A DNA stretch of 64,000 bases, taken from Siphonodentalium dalli (Eukaryota; Mollusca; Scaphopoda; Gadilida; Siphonodentaliidae). The notes below the pieces were generated by a model. That model ran no database searches, was not told the DNA's origin, and saw only the letters and a list, made by a program, of their open reading frames with translations. Shown here piece after piece: positions 21,848 through 33,615 of this stretch; within the stretch, counting starts at the first letter, position 1, and each line of letters begins with the position of its first letter. The translations under genes and the position numbers were made by a program. The stretch lies in NCBI GenBank assembly GCA_032622095.1, contig CP136061.1, forward strand, positions 24,556,991 to 24,620,990. Direction: 5' to 3'.

Positions 21848-22774
21848 TCAACAATTTAATATCTATTCTAGACTGAGATGACTTAAATTAAACTATAACA
21901 AGTCTTACAAGACTTACATAGTTTTGTTCACAATCCACAATCCAGCATAATAGTGGACAACTTGGAACAATATTAAAGGTACGGTTGGCCTTGGCGGTGG
22001 GTATCCTGTGAAAATATTTCCACCCGTCAAAAACCGCCACAAACAGAAAGAACAACAAAATGTAGACAGACTTTGTCCGTATACAAATAAGAAATATCGC
22101 ATAAACAGTATGTTATTGTCATATCTTTGACCATTGTTATGTAAACAAACGCATAAAAAGTTACTTTTCTGGTGTTTGTTTATATTATGATGGTAAACAT
22201 AAAGAACGTTCTTTGTTGGTGAATACCTGATATGGAACGAATAAAGAGCGTTTATGCCATTTGTGTGTGATTAGCCAGCAGCATTGTGCTGTCTTCTGTA
22301 ACACAGTCAGGCTCTTGCTTAGGTAAAATATAGTAAATCTTTATGATTACATGCTGTTTACGCGATGGTCATGGTATATATGAACGAAACTGTATGCGTT
22401 TTAATGTTTTTCTGTTTACGGTGATTGGAACAAATATGAATATTTTCGACAACTAAGGCCTCACGTGCCTTTAAGAACTTTAAATATAACCTCCAAATTA
22501 AATATTGGAAAATAATAAATGTGCAGACCCTAATAAGGTGTGTGCAGGGGTTAATTTGGTCTGAAAATTAATAAACATGCCTGCACTATTAATTGGAGCC
22601 TGAGAGTACATGTTTATTATATGTAGTGACTCATCTAGCTAACTATTTTACTACATTTTAGTTTAATGATGCATAGTCCGATTAAGCGCCCCTCAATTAC
22701 TATTTATTTGGATTCAGGGTAAAGAATATTTTATTCCTGTCGAGGAACCCGGCACCAATCAAAGCTCAGAGTTA

Positions 22775-23020
22775 TTAGATATTGATTTTTTTCGGACTAA
22801 ATTGCGGATGAAGATGGATAACTCTAAATTCAAGAGTCTTTGTGTTGATAATAAGGCCAAATTTCATCGAATAATATGTTGATAAATAACACATTTCGGG
22901 CAATTTGATATTATAGTTGACAGTGGTTAGAATTTTTTTTGGGCAATTAATTGATTCTGATAACTGAAACGGCATTTCTAAAAATGTTGTTATTGTTGGA
23001 ATGTGATTATATGGGGACAA
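22775..23020 (-). repeat. Interspersed repeat shared with 44.5 kb
   Basis: On the minus strand TTCAGTTATCAGAATCAATT, CTAACCACTGTCAACTAT and CAAATTGCCCGAAATGTG recur at 44535-44640 (+) and 44740-44850 (-) with roughly 80% identity by eye. The frame EMPxQLSxSINC...LTTVNYxIKLP is kept in two copies. Nature unknown. Confidence 0.55.
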
Positions 23021-23335
23021 TCAAATTGGTTGGAGTATTTTTAACCTGAACTCCATCTCCATTTACAAACCTGTTAACTTTGACAATTCAGGTCCTATTC
23101 ATTGTGGAACACTTAGTATGGTGATATGTATTGTATCGTTGATCATGTATGTGATTGGTATCATGACCATGTATATTGTTACAGCCCTACCACTGAGTAT
23201 ATATATGTATGATTGATCATATATACATGTATGAATTGTGTTGCTTGATGCCAATTTGGATATTTATTTGAAGAGATAATATATGCGGTATTCTCTATTA
23301 CATTGGATCACCCCAGCAGAGTGTTCCACGTCACT

Positions 23336-23607
23336 TTAACCCTTCCATGACTGGAGCTTCCTGAAATTTTACGAAAACCCTGTGCCAATGCATCATTCTC
23401 TTATAAATGCAAGTTTCCCATAGGGAGCCTCGCATATATAAGAAAATGCATTGACCTAACAATATTTACCTTGACCTTGTAAGCAAATGCATTCTCTTAA
23501 ATACCGGTATGCGAGGTTCCCCATAGGAGAGTCGCAAATATAAGAGAATTCACTGGCACAGGATCTTTAATGCTGCACCAGCACAGCTCCCGTCATGAAA
23601 GGGTTAA
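23336..23607 (+). mobile_element. TTAA MITE family B, full-length copy
   Basis: TTAACCCTTCCATGACTGGA ... CGTCATGAAAGGGTTAA, with two hairpin cassettes whose inner stem is the B type (TCCCATAGGGAG). The middle linker is tatttaccttgaccttgtaa. Confidence 0.85.
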
Positions 23608-23832
23608 GGACATTATTACTTTCTCAGTCCCAAAAAGTTATTTTATTGACACAGATTTAAGATTCTGTGCAACAGATCTTCAGAGGTAGCAATAATAGAG
23701 TGCATTATCTACTGCAGTGGTAGCCAGCTTGGTTGTCAGTAATTTGTAGGTATTTACTAGGAATTCTTTTCTACACTGTATGCTTGTCTATCAGATGAGG
23801 TGTACTGATGTTTACCATGGTCTCTTTTTCAG

Positions 23833-23927
23833 CCAAGGCTTTATGTCAGAGAACTGCTGGATTTAGTCTCCTCTCATTTTAAACTGAAAGAAAAAGAATT
23901 CTTTGGTCTCGCTTTTATTGATGACAC
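23833..23927 (+). CDS. FRMD4: FRMD4 coding exon 2 (residues 23-53 plus 2 nt)
   Basis: Encodes PRLYVRELLDLVSSHF, then KLKEKEFFGLAFIDD and the first two bases of a Thr codon. It is preceded by a pyrimidine-rich acceptor (tctctttttcag) and followed by gtgagt. The LLDLV-SHF helix and the KEKE-FG strand are the best conserved part of the FRMD4 F1 lobe. The exon is 95 nt and ends in phase 2. The first base of exon 3 completes the Thr codon, which independently supports the junction. Confidence 0.93.
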
Positions 23928-24032
23928 GTGAGTAAATATAGAATGTTCACAATGTTTGTTTTTGTTGATGAATTCAGCAAATAGTTGAATTATGTGGTTG
24001 ATGCATGTATTTATTTGAATTATTTCTCTGTC

Positions 24033-24350
24033 TCTGGGTGTACATGGTGGCTCAGTTGGTAATGTGCATTAGGCCACAATAGCCATCCAGCGCTGGAGAA
24101 TCGGGTTCGAATCCCGATAATCGTAGATTTGTGATCCACCCAAAGGGAGGGTAACCTGAATCGTGTATCTGGGCAAGTTTGGTTTGTCATTGCTTTCCTC
24201 CGGCGATTGGAGATTTGTATGTGTAGCGTAGTGATCTCCAAGTGAAATTAACCCTCTGCGTGGTCTTTCCTCCACCCATAAAACTGACTGTGATATGGCC
24301 TAGTGGCTGAAATGACATTTAACTCCGAAATAAAACAACCAACCTCTATC
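24033..24350 (+). repeat. tRNA-derived SINE, best copy
   Basis: The A box ggtggctcagttggtaatg and B box GGTTCGAATCCC are spaced as in a tRNA but do not fold into a complete cloverleaf. A family body (gtgatccacccaaagggagg, atctgggcaagtttgg) and the tail gaaataaaacaaccaacctc follow. Related copies lie at 5.6, 26.6 (-) and perhaps 46.8 kb (-). Confidence 0.8.
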
Positions 24351-24809
24351 TCGACTCCCAACATTTATTTTTTTTAATTTTATTTTTTCCTCTCAAATCA
24401 GGGTCAGCTCAAATTAATAAATTTTAATACAATTTTAATAATGTAGCATCCAACATACAGTTCTTAGTCGGCATTCAGTATTGAGCCCTTGATAAGTTAA
24501 TAGCATACATGTACCCAGATGTACATATAAACTTTGAACCCATCAACACCCCTCCCCTACCCCTACCCACTACACTTCACCCCCATGAATTTCACAAGAG
24601 GGTATCACAGGTTCTATCCATGGATTTTGGGGGTGGTTTGATGGACTTTGTTGAACTATGGTTGACCAAACAGATTAAATTTGTTAAGTTGACAACTCAC
24701 ATGGACATAAGGTCAAGGTCAATTCTGGGTTAGGACAGATGAGTTTTATAAGAGTTATGCTCCTTTTTGACTTGGAGTTTACTAATTTTAGTTCCAGATC
24801 ATAAATTTG
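24351..24809. other. Intron 2 spacer, no supported feature
   Basis: A phrase-like stretch (cacatggacataaggtcaag, agagttatgctcctttttga) at 24700-24770 resembles the M arrays; otherwise nothing. Confidence 0.4.
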
Positions 24810-24817
24810 GTTAGTTC

Positions 24818-25619
24818 CAGTGTTCGCGCTGGACCGAAAAATATTTTAGCCAAAAGTTTAGCCAAATGAAAATTTTATTAGCCAAATGAAAAAAACTTTA
24901 GCCAACTTTAGTGACTAAAAAATTTGCTTTAAACTTTATTTGTTACTCAGTATAAAAACATAATTAAAACAACACAAAAACAACTTTAAAACAATATTAT
25001 ACGAACATATGTATAGATTATATCACACAGGCAGATCAATTCATAAAACATTAATATAGAATACGGCGGGATTTCACATCGGACCATATGCAAAAAGCCC
25101 GCATAAATCCGCTAAGCTAATTGTAATAACTCTATGTCGTTGACACTTTTATGACGAGAAGCCAGTTTATTAAACGGGATGCAGATTACGCAACCATTGA
25201 TTAAGAACTGCTTTTCTGCAATGAACAAATCATTCAGGTATTTTATCTTACAGACGGCTTTATCAATTACATAACCAGTATACAGCTTATGCGTTTTGAC
25301 GATTAGGCTGGTTAAATATTAGAGCTTACATTTTGCTGAGTTGTGAAGTTTAACGATTACGTGCTGTTTCAACGTTGTGCAACCAGCCACGAAAGGGTTA
25401 AAAAAACACACCTTAAAACAACAACGCTATCAAATACTTTCGTCATCTAACTTCAATCTATTCAGCGTTTTTATTAATTAGCTCTACGACTCTATGCTTT
25501 CCGTCTCAATGTAGGGTAAAAAAAATTTAGCCAAAAGTTTAGCCAAATGAAATTTTTATTAGCCAAATTCGAAAAAAATTAGCCATTGGCTAATTTAGCT
25601 ACCGACAGCGCGAACACTG
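24818..25619. mobile_element. hAT-type non-autonomous element with perfect TSD and TAGCCAAA subterminal repeats
   Basis: Ends CAGTGTTCGCGCTGG and CAGCGCGAACACTG, flanked by GTTAGTTC on both sides (24810-24817, 25620-25627). TTTAGCCAAA(A/T) words are clustered at both ends in the same orientation (24850-24910 and 25525-25600). 802 bp, non-coding. Confidence 0.92.
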
Positions 25620-26043
25620 GTTAGTTCTACTTGGAAAATTGAATGTTTTTCTCTCTAAATAGCCAGAGTCCCAAATCACAACCATCTTTTTCAGAAAACA
25701 ACAAAAAGCCTCATGTTTTCTATAAATCGAATGTCCAAAAACACCTTTTTGTGGAACATGTGACCAATCGCCTTTGTTGTCTCTGAAGTTGACAGAACAT
25801 ACCAGCATAATATGTTAGTAGAAGACTGTCATACAATCTAAGCAGTGACCAGCCTAGAGGGTGACTGGGGAGATATCTTCTCCCTAAAATGTACTACTTC
25901 TCCCTAATTTTGTCCAGGGAGAAGTGACCTCTCTCCTGTACAAGTATGCATATGGACCAACAGTATATTTACTGATTATAATGGCATTTGTTCTCACTAT
26001 AATGGTTTTATAAATTTAATGAGCTCTTGTGTTGCATGATAAG

Positions 26044-26442
26044 TTAACCCTTTACCCAACAGACCGGCCCTGTGCCAATGCATTCTCTTATATATGCGAG
26101 TCGACCATAGGTCGCCTCGCATATATAAGAGAATGCATTGGCTTAACACATTAAAAATTATAAAATTGTTAAAGATTGTAAGAAAAAATGGTAAAAAGTG
26201 TTAAAAAAGATTTTTTTTAGGCCAATGCATTCTCTTATATATGCGAGGCGACCTATGGTCGACTCGCATATATAAGAGAATGCATTGGCACAGGGCATAA
26301 CTGTAACTATCACAATGTGGTCAAGGAGCCGGTTCCAATGATATCCATATGTGTATGGTTCTATTGAGACAGACCGAAGATATTTTAGGCTGTTGAAGCT
26401 TTATTTGGCCGGTTGTGGCCGGTTTGTTGGGTAAAGGGTTAA
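26044..26442 (+). mobile_element. TTAA MITE family A, copy 5
   Basis: Full length, inserted at a TTA(A) in the H word gcataatagttagtggat that is still uninterrupted in H1 at about 11060. Confidence 0.88.
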
Positions 26443-26617
26443 TGGATACCGGTAATAGAAGGGAATTCTTGGGTTCGTAAATTGAACTGCAGTCATTGCT
26501 ACTTCTTCATGATAAAACATTATTAACATTATTACATTATTAAAATTGTATTCAAATTTATCACAAATTTATTAATTTGAGGGGAAAAAATTTAATTTAT
26601 AAAAATAAATGTTGGAG

Positions 26618-26802
26618 TAGAGATAGAGGTTGGTTGGTTTATTTTGGAGCTAATTGTCGTTTCAGCCACAAGGCCATATCATGTTCAATTTTAAGGGTTA
26701 ATTTCAATTGGGAGAACACTACGCCACACATACAAGCCTCCAACTACCGGAGGAAATCAACTGACAAACCAAACTTGCCCAGATACATGATTCAGGTTAC
26801 CC
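26618..26802 (-). repeat. SINE 3' part, reverse orientation, cut by an H end
   Basis: Complement of the 24.0-kb SINE from ggtaacctgaat to its ccaacctctatctc tail. It stops exactly where CAGGGTCCAGCC begins. Confidence 0.75.
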
Positions 26803-27003
26803 CAGGGTCCAGCCTAGAGGGCGACTTGGGAGACATCTTCTCCTTAAAATTTGCCATTTCCCCCTATTTTAGTCCCAGGGAGAAGTGACTTCTCTCTCAT
26901 ATTCCAGTATATTGTGTTGCATAATACTTATTGGATCTCAGAAAAGATGATGAAAAGTGACTTCTCCCAATTTGAAACCTCTGGGCTGGTCCCTGAATCT
27001 AAG

Positions 27004-28358
27004 AACAGCTCTGGACTATTAGTTAATTAAGAGATATGAGAAAGCAAATATCCAGGAAAAAGTTACAATTATTCTAACAGGATTATGATAGTCATGAACT
27101 AGGAGAAATTAAATGTCAGATGTTGTGGACATTATGATAGCAACACGGATTCTGGGGATCGGTTACTGTTGACATTAGGTGAGATGAACACATATCACGT
27201 ATCTCACGCTTTGGTTATCATTTCACCGTGACATAATCTGGAATTTTTACCTTCTTTTGTTATTTTATTTATTCACACCCTGTGAATCACACCCACTATC
27301 AATTACATATAATTACAACATATAGCATGCATACATTCTCAAATTATACTGCGCTTTTACGTTGTATATTCAATAATGAAAATTTACGTTAAATAACATT
27401 GCCTATATGAAACTCAATGTAGTGGAAAATGAGTTAGGATATTATGTATCTATGAAAAAAAAGAGACGTGGCATGCATATATGTATCCTAAATTTTTGGG
27501 GTGCTTCTAACCACAGGCTCATGGGCAGTTCTAATTAAAATTAGACTCTTAACAAGCTATGCCATTACATAGTCTGAAGAAAATAGATGGGAATTCCATT
27601 ACCGCCACAAAAAATAGCTTCTGAATGATATCCATGTTTTATGACGTCACGGCACACATATAGTTTTATGATTGACAGAATATCTTATTTCGCTTTCGTT
27701 TTGGCAAATAACAAAACCAGGTGTTGAAATTTTTGGAAATACTTAATTATATTCTCATTGCTAGGTATTATTAGTCAATTCTGGACTCTTCATAGACATG
27801 TTTTAGTGTATAATTAGTCAGTTGTCGTAATCTCCAAATTTGTAAACACTGAATTTTGCAATATGACCAAATGTGACAGGAAATTTATTATGCTATTTTT
27901 AGCTATTTAGCTATATTATTATGTCGAGAATTAGTGGAGTCGAGAATTAGAGTCGTAGAATTCTGACAATCGCCTGATTATCTACATCACTTGACTGTTA
28001 AGTGTTGTGATTGGCTGACACTGATATAACGATTCTTGGAAAGCAGAACCATTAAACCATGGATTAACCACCCATATGTCATAATGTCGTGAACTGACAC
28101 AGAGTTTGAAAGACATCACAAAGAGCTTTTACTCCTATAAAATTCCACAATTTCATAATAATTTAATCTGTTCTGCTGCCCAGACAAGTGTCTCTGGTAC
28201 TAAATATTTGTGCCTTGGTGGACAAATAAATTGAACAAAATATGAAAATGGGTTGAAGCTCAAGTAGTAATGCATTATTTTAAATGTGGGGATGTGCCCT
28301 GTGGTATTAATGAAGTAATTGTACAACAACTGGCATGACATTTAAGAAATAAAGCATT
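27004..28358. other. Intron 2, no supported feature
   Basis: AT-rich unique-looking sequence with TACATGTA-like words absent and no terminal repeats seen. Confidence 0.35.
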
Positions 28359-28531
28359 TTAACCCTTCCATGACTGGAGCTTCCTGAAATTTTGCGAAAA
28401 CACCATGTGCCATTGCCTTCTCTTATATATGAGTCTCCCATATGGAGCCTCACATATATACGTAAGAGAATACATTGGCCTAACAATATTTACCTTGACC
28501 TTGTAAACCAGTGCATTATTCTCTTATATTG
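28359..28531 (+). mobile_element. TTAA MITE family B, right part missing
   Basis: TTAACCCTTCCATGACTGGA through the first cassette and the linker, then breaks at a GTTCAGATAAT hairpin. Confidence 0.75.
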
Positions 28532-28586
28532 TTCAGATAATACATGTAAGTAGGTCGTTTGTTGAACTTATTATCTGAACATTTCC
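28532..28586. repeat. AATGTTCAGATAATAAGTTCAA hairpin, first occurrence
   Basis: tgttcagataata and tattatctgaaca pair around a 30-nt loop; the same palindrome is carried by each 411-bp unit at 29.6 and 30.0 kb. Confidence 0.6.
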
Positions 28587-28628
28587 CACCAATGTTTATG
28601 AATCATTCTGCTCTTGTAAATCTGTTTT

Positions 28629-29110
28629 TATACCATCCATTTAAAAAAAAAGGGGTGTATACTGTTTTGCATGTGTCCGTCTGTACGTCGTGCCGTCTGT
28701 CCGATGTCTGTTCAGGTCATAACTTGAACAATAGTGCTCAGAACTGAATGAAATTTGGTAAGGATGTTCGTACTATGAGGACATTCAATGGAGTGTTCAA
28801 TCGTTTTGTTTGGGTTTTCATTCTAGAGTTATTCATCTTTGTTTATATGGAAATGTAGGCTTTTTGATATGTCCGATGTCTGTTCAGGTAAAAACTTGAA
28901 TAGTAGTGCTTGGATCTCATGAGGAAATTCAAAAATATTGTTCAATCGTTTCGTTCTGGTTTTCCGTTCTAGAGTTATTCATCTTTGTTTATCTGGAAAT
29001 GTTGGGGTGTTTTTTTTCCTTCCTAGCATATATCTCAAGTCACAGGCGCCAAACGATGAACCGTAGTCCAAAGTTTCATGCAGTTGCTTAAGCAGTATTT
29101 AATCAGTTTC
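28629..29110 (+). repeat. Phrase array M2
   Basis: Hairpin head TATACCATCC..GGGGTGTATA, then GTCCGTCTGTACGTCG and two units with TCTGTTCAGGT(C/A)A(T/A)AACTTGAA and GTTCTAGAGTTATTCATCTT. Confidence 0.55.
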
Positions 29111-29430
29111 ATCTAGCTGAAATCTTTTCACTTTGACACATCATTAAACTATCTGCCTATCAACATTTTCACTATCCATTTATATTATCAACAGTTCATA
29201 AATAAATTTTCTGGCACCTGGTTGAAACACGTTCATTCTGACATCTTAAGTTCCCCTGTATATACCAGGTACGTTCATTCTGACATCTTAAGTTCCCCTG
29301 TATACACCAGGTACAAGTGTTCTGGAATGTTTTCCTATTTGCATCCATGTCCATGTCACAATTACTTAAATTGCAAGTGTTATATTACTCAATAAAATTT
29401 TTATTTGAAGTGTGCAACATGAGTCAACTA

Positions 29431-30252
29431 ATTGATGCACAAGACATATATCACCACCTATCCTTTCTATACTGAATGGATTCTTCCATCAGTTAAAATA
29501 GTTGACAATTAGAAGTGTCTATTATTCATCTGGAGGTGTGTTCACGAAATATAAACATATGACAGACAACAGAAAGTGAGAAGCAATCCTATTAATTTGT
29601 GGAAATGTTCAGATTAATAAGTTCAACAAATATTTATTGAACTTATTATGTGAACATTAACTAAAGGATACTTAATACTCATCCATGAGCATTTAGTAAA
29701 TACGCATTCAAGTAACCATGACGATCAGTGTTTAGGAATGTTTTTATATTTGCATAGTCAGTCCATATGTCACAGGTACTTAAATTGCATGTGTTATTAC
29801 TCAATAAAAATTATATTTGAAGTGCACACATGTGTCAAATAATTGATGCACAAGACATATATCACCACCTATCCTTTCTATACTGAATGGATTCTTCCAT
29901 CAGTTAAAATAGTTGACAATTAGAAGTGTCTATTATTCATCTGGAGGTGTGTTCACGAAATATAAACATATGACAGACAACAGAAAGTGAGAAGCAATCC
30001 TATTAATTTGTGGAAATGTTCAGATTAATAAGTTCAACAAATATTTATTGAACTTATTATGTGAACATTAACTAAAGGATACTTAATACTCATCCATGAG
30101 CATTTAGTAAATACGCATTCAAGTAACCATGACGATCAGTGTTTAGGAATGTTTTTATATTTGCATAGTCAGTCCATATGTCACAGGTACTTAAATTGCA
30201 TGTGTTATTACTCAATAAAAATTATATTTGAAGTGCACACATGTGTCAAATA
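29431..30252. repeat. 411-bp direct tandem duplication
   Basis: Units 29431-29841 and 29842-30252 show no difference to my eye. A diverged partial unit precedes (29324-29430) and a few bases follow. Each unit contains a 55-bp palindrome (AATGTTCAGATTAATAAG and complement). Confidence 0.93.
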
Positions 30253-31111
30253 ATTGATGCACAAGACAGATCACCACCTATGGTAATTCACATTGTCGTA
30301 CAAGTGTGTTTCACCCTATTCACGCACCCATGAAGGACATATAAACCACACAGGCTGATGATACCTCTGGGTTAACCAAATATTTGTGTTTTGAGTGGTG
30401 ACAACTTCGTTATTTTGCTTCCAATTGATATCACCAACCTGTGACTTAAGAAAGCCTAGGTTTGCCCTCGGTGGCCTTTGATAAGTCATTATAATCGTGG
30501 TGTGTGGGAGTCCGGGCCTATTGTCACTATGAATGTAGGTGTGACTCAGTGTTATGTTCCGGTATTCATTCACTGTCTCCGGTAGCGGATCATTTCTCAC
30601 GCTGTTCTGTGGTTTGTGTTTACGACTTCATATGATTTCTCGTTTTTTTTTCAATGGATTTATCTGATAATTTACATGATTTCTGTGTTATGGTTTGTGT
30701 CTTTCATCATATTTCGTTGGAATGTTAATATCTGTTTTAAACTAAGTGGATGGTAAATCTCACCCACAAATACCAACATTTGGGGTTCTTTATATTCTTA
30801 AATCATAAGAGAAGTTTTAAATGGATTTACCAATAGAAGAGTTGGCATTCAAAATTTGTCTCACAAATGGAGTCAATGCTTGTCAAGTAAAGGAAACTTG
30901 GCTTTATTGTAAAATACATTCAGATTTGATGCAAAGTTGTAAATTTATATTTTCAGCAGGCAACAATGTTGTTTGTTCGATTGCTTGCATTAATATAGTG
31001 AGAAATTATTAAATTATCATTTCCTTGAATAAAGTAGGAGAGAGACAGAGAGTGAGTGCAAATGGTCAGTTTTCTGACTGCACCACCTCTGTGGCTGTTC
31101 AGTCAACTTTA

Positions 31112-31320
31112 TACAGGAATGCCCTAAATAATCGACCCCTTAACCACAGTAGAATTATGTGTAACTTTTCAGGATTTAGTCGGAAATATGGCTTGTTGCC
31201 ATTCATCGGAAAGTTCTCACTGATAAAACCGGGCAACAAGCCATATTTCCGACTAAATCCTGAAAAGTTACCCATAATTCTCCTGTGGTTAAGGAGTCGA
31301 TTATTTAGGGCATTACTGTA
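31112..31320. mobile_element. Foldback MITE family P, copy 4
   Basis: TA-flanked CAGGAATGCCCTAAATAATC; the centre is changed (ctcactgataaaaccggg), so the arms are slightly shorter. Confidence 0.85.
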
Positions 31321-31368
31321 CATGTAGTACAATGTACTGCTGATTACATTGTAATAAATGTTCCAGCA

Positions 31369-31560
31369 TTCATTCACTGTGTCTGATCGCGGGGCTATGG
31401 TTCATTCACTGTGTCTGATCGCGGGGCTATGGTTCATTCACTGTGTCTGATTGCGGGGCTGTGGTTCTTTCACTGTGTCTGATCGCGGGGCTGTGGTTCA
31501 TTCACTGTGTCTGATTGCGGGGCTGTGGTTCATTCACTGTGTCTGATTGCGGGGCTGTGG
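31369..31560. repeat. 32-bp minisatellite, six units
   Basis: Unit TTCATTCACTGTGTCTGATC followed by GCGGGGCTATGG, with C/T and A/G variants. It grew from the cattcactg..gcggat word of the duplicated block. Confidence 0.95.
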
Positions 31561-31869
31561 TTCATTCTCACGCTATTCTGTGGTTTGTGTATAAGATCTT
31601 CATATGATTTCGCTTTTTGTCAATGACGGGATTTATCTGATAACTAACTTACACAATTTCTCTGTTATGATTTGTGCCTTTCATCTATTTTTCTGGAATG
31701 TTTATCTCTGTTAAACAAAATAGGGAGGAAAAGATTTTATCAGAAATTGTCAATCTCAGTGTATAAATAACAAAATTCTGTGTTCATTCTTAAATCATTT
31801 ACAGATAAGTTCTGAATTGGAATTTTATGTTGTGATGTAATTTTTTTGTGTCCTAAAATTTCAAGATAT

Positions 31870-31989
31870 AATATAGTTACATGGTTGTGTAGCTGAGAGG
31901 ATGAAATCTAATATAGTTACATGGTTGTGTAGCTGAGAGGATGAAATCTAATATCGTTACATGGTTGTGTAGCTGAGAGGATGAAATCT
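31870..31989. repeat. 40-bp minisatellite, three units
   Basis: AATATAGTTACATGGTTGTG followed by TAGCTGAGAGGATGAAATCT, three times; one G/C substitution seen. Confidence 0.95.
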
Positions 31990-32059
31990 GTTACTGTTGT
32001 TTACTTAAGAAATGACTGGAGATCTATTGGGGTCATTGGGTTTTGACTGGCAGAGTATA

Positions 32060-32497
32060 TTAACCCTTTACCCAACAGAACGGCACGCACATATAAGGTC
32101 GCCTCGCATATATAAGAGAATGCATTGGCTTAACATTATTATTAAAAATTCAAAAATTGTCAAAGAATGTAGAAAAATATTATAAAATTTGTTAAAAAAT
32201 GTAAGAAAAAATTCTAAAATTGTTAAAGAATGTAAGAAAAAATTGTAAAAAGTGTTAAAAAAAGAATTTTTTTAGGCCAATGCATTCTCTTATATAAGCG
32301 AGGCGACCTATGGTCGACTCGCATATATAAGAGAATGCATTGGCACAGGTCATAACTGTAACCATTACAATGTGGTCAATGAACCGGTTCCAATTATATC
32401 CATATTTGTATGGTTTTATTGAGGCAGACCGAAGATATTTTAGGCTGTTGAAGCTTTATTTGGGCGTTTTTGGCCGTTTTGTTGGGTAAAGGGTTAA
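32060..32497 (+). mobile_element. TTAA MITE family A, copy 6 (expanded linker)
   Basis: Both tips present. Half of the first cassette is lost, and the GTTAAAGAATGTAAGAAAAA linker is repeated. Confidence 0.82.
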
Positions 32498-32741
32498 ACG
32501 GTGCCAGGTCGATTTTTGCATCAACCCATATACCCTGTGCCAATGCATTCTCCTATATATGCGAGTCGACCATAGGTTGCCTCGCATATATAAGAGAATG
32601 CATTGGCCTAACAATTATTATTATTTTTATTTATTTTTTACAATTTTTTACAATTTTAATAAAATATTCTTATATTCTTTAACAGATTTATTTTGTATGT
32701 TTAGGGCCGATGAGATCGGCCCCTGGCACTCAAAGGGTTAA
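32494..32741 (+). mobile_element. TTAA element family D carrying one hairpin cassette
   Basis: Right end GGCACTCAAAGGGTTAA. The left end starts at the TTAA shared with A6 (TTAAACGGTGCCAGG). One cassette at about 32538-32606. GAGTGCC-type tips are typical of piggyBac MITEs. A short stem GGGCCGATGAGATCGGCCC precedes the right tip. Confidence 0.65.
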
Positions 32742-33565
32742 ACAAAGTGTGTGAATCCCTCCAATGACCCAAATGGATCCTCTAGTCATTCCTTATAATC
32801 ATATACGAGTACACCGTCCTTCCCATGAGGAAAACACAGCATTTATTTGCTCCCGTAATGCAGAAGACGGGTGTAATATGGCACCCATACAGTGGCCATA
32901 CTATAATTGTAAGTTGGGTTTTTGCTCAAACAAAAAGTAATTATGGAATAGACCTATGTCGAGTTACACTTTAATATGCCATAGTTGAACTGAGATGGTA
33001 AAGGATCTAAATAAACCTTAAAATAGTTCAATATTGAACCAACAATTACAGTCTCCATTACTATTTTGCGAAGAGGGACGGGTGCGAATTTTAGCACCCG
33101 TGAATTGAAAATTACGAGTGCGTACAGGTGCGAGAGCAATCACTCCCGTCTCCTGGGAAGGACTGATTACATTTACTGGTATCACTGCAAATAGAACTGG
33201 ACATTTCCTGAAATATCTATGATTTTTGCGAGTACTAAAAGAGTTAATTCATATCTCAATGCAAATTAGCCCAAACAAAATTTAGGAAACCAGACAACAG
33301 ATTTCGGGAGTTGAAAGTGCACCCAATTTAAGAACACACAGTGAGCGTGTGTTCGGCTTGAAGTGATGTACATGGTTCATTGCTTATTATGAAGTGTACA
33401 CTTCAGTTATAATGTTTTATACAATGTTCATGAAACCATTTGCTTATATGTACTGTTGTGTGAATGTAGAGGGTGTTTGATTATTAATACATGTATTATA
33501 GAATATACAGTATGTACCAGTAGGTCCAGTACATTGTAGAAGTCATCTTGGTAATATGTGGCAGG
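32742..33565. other. Intron 2, no supported feature
   Basis: A short foldback (ttcctataatc..gaaggac) is hinted at 32790-33165 by gtacaccgtccttcccat / ctcctgggaaggactgat; not resolved. Confidence 0.35.
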
Positions 33566-33615
33566 GTCCAGGCCAGGGACCAGCCAAGCAAGTCACTTCT
33601 CCCTCTTTAGTTATT

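Larger units (their letters stand above)
21278..23189. mobile_element. hAT-type non-autonomous element containing MITE A4
   Basis: Ends TAGGGCTGTAACGATTC and ATATTGTTACAGCCCTA, flanked by CCACCGAG (21270-21277) and CCACTGAG (23190-23197), 7 of 8 identical. Without the 395-bp MITE it is about 1.5 kb. No transposase-like ORF. Confidence 0.8.
25843..26995. mobile_element. Family H composite with perfect TSD, containing MITE A5 and a SINE
   Basis: Left end CAGTGACCAGCC and right end GGCTGGTCCCTG are flanked by AATCTAAG (25835-25842 and 26996-27003). Inside are MITE A5, a reverse SINE fragment and a second H left end (CAGGGTCCAGCC at 26803), so the structure arose by several events. Confidence 0.88.
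30560..31840. repeat. Diverged ~270-bp duplication flanking a MITE and a minisatellite
   Basis: 30560-30830 and 31561-31830 share ttctgtggtttgtgt, cttcatatgatttc, ggatttatctgataa and attcttaaatcat in the same order. Between them lie foldback P4 and a minisatellite. Confidence 0.7.

Noticed and set aside
24040-24115. Possible tRNA gene
   Set aside because: A and B boxes are present but the arms do not pair into a cloverleaf, and the unit extends into a dispersed 300-bp SINE body.
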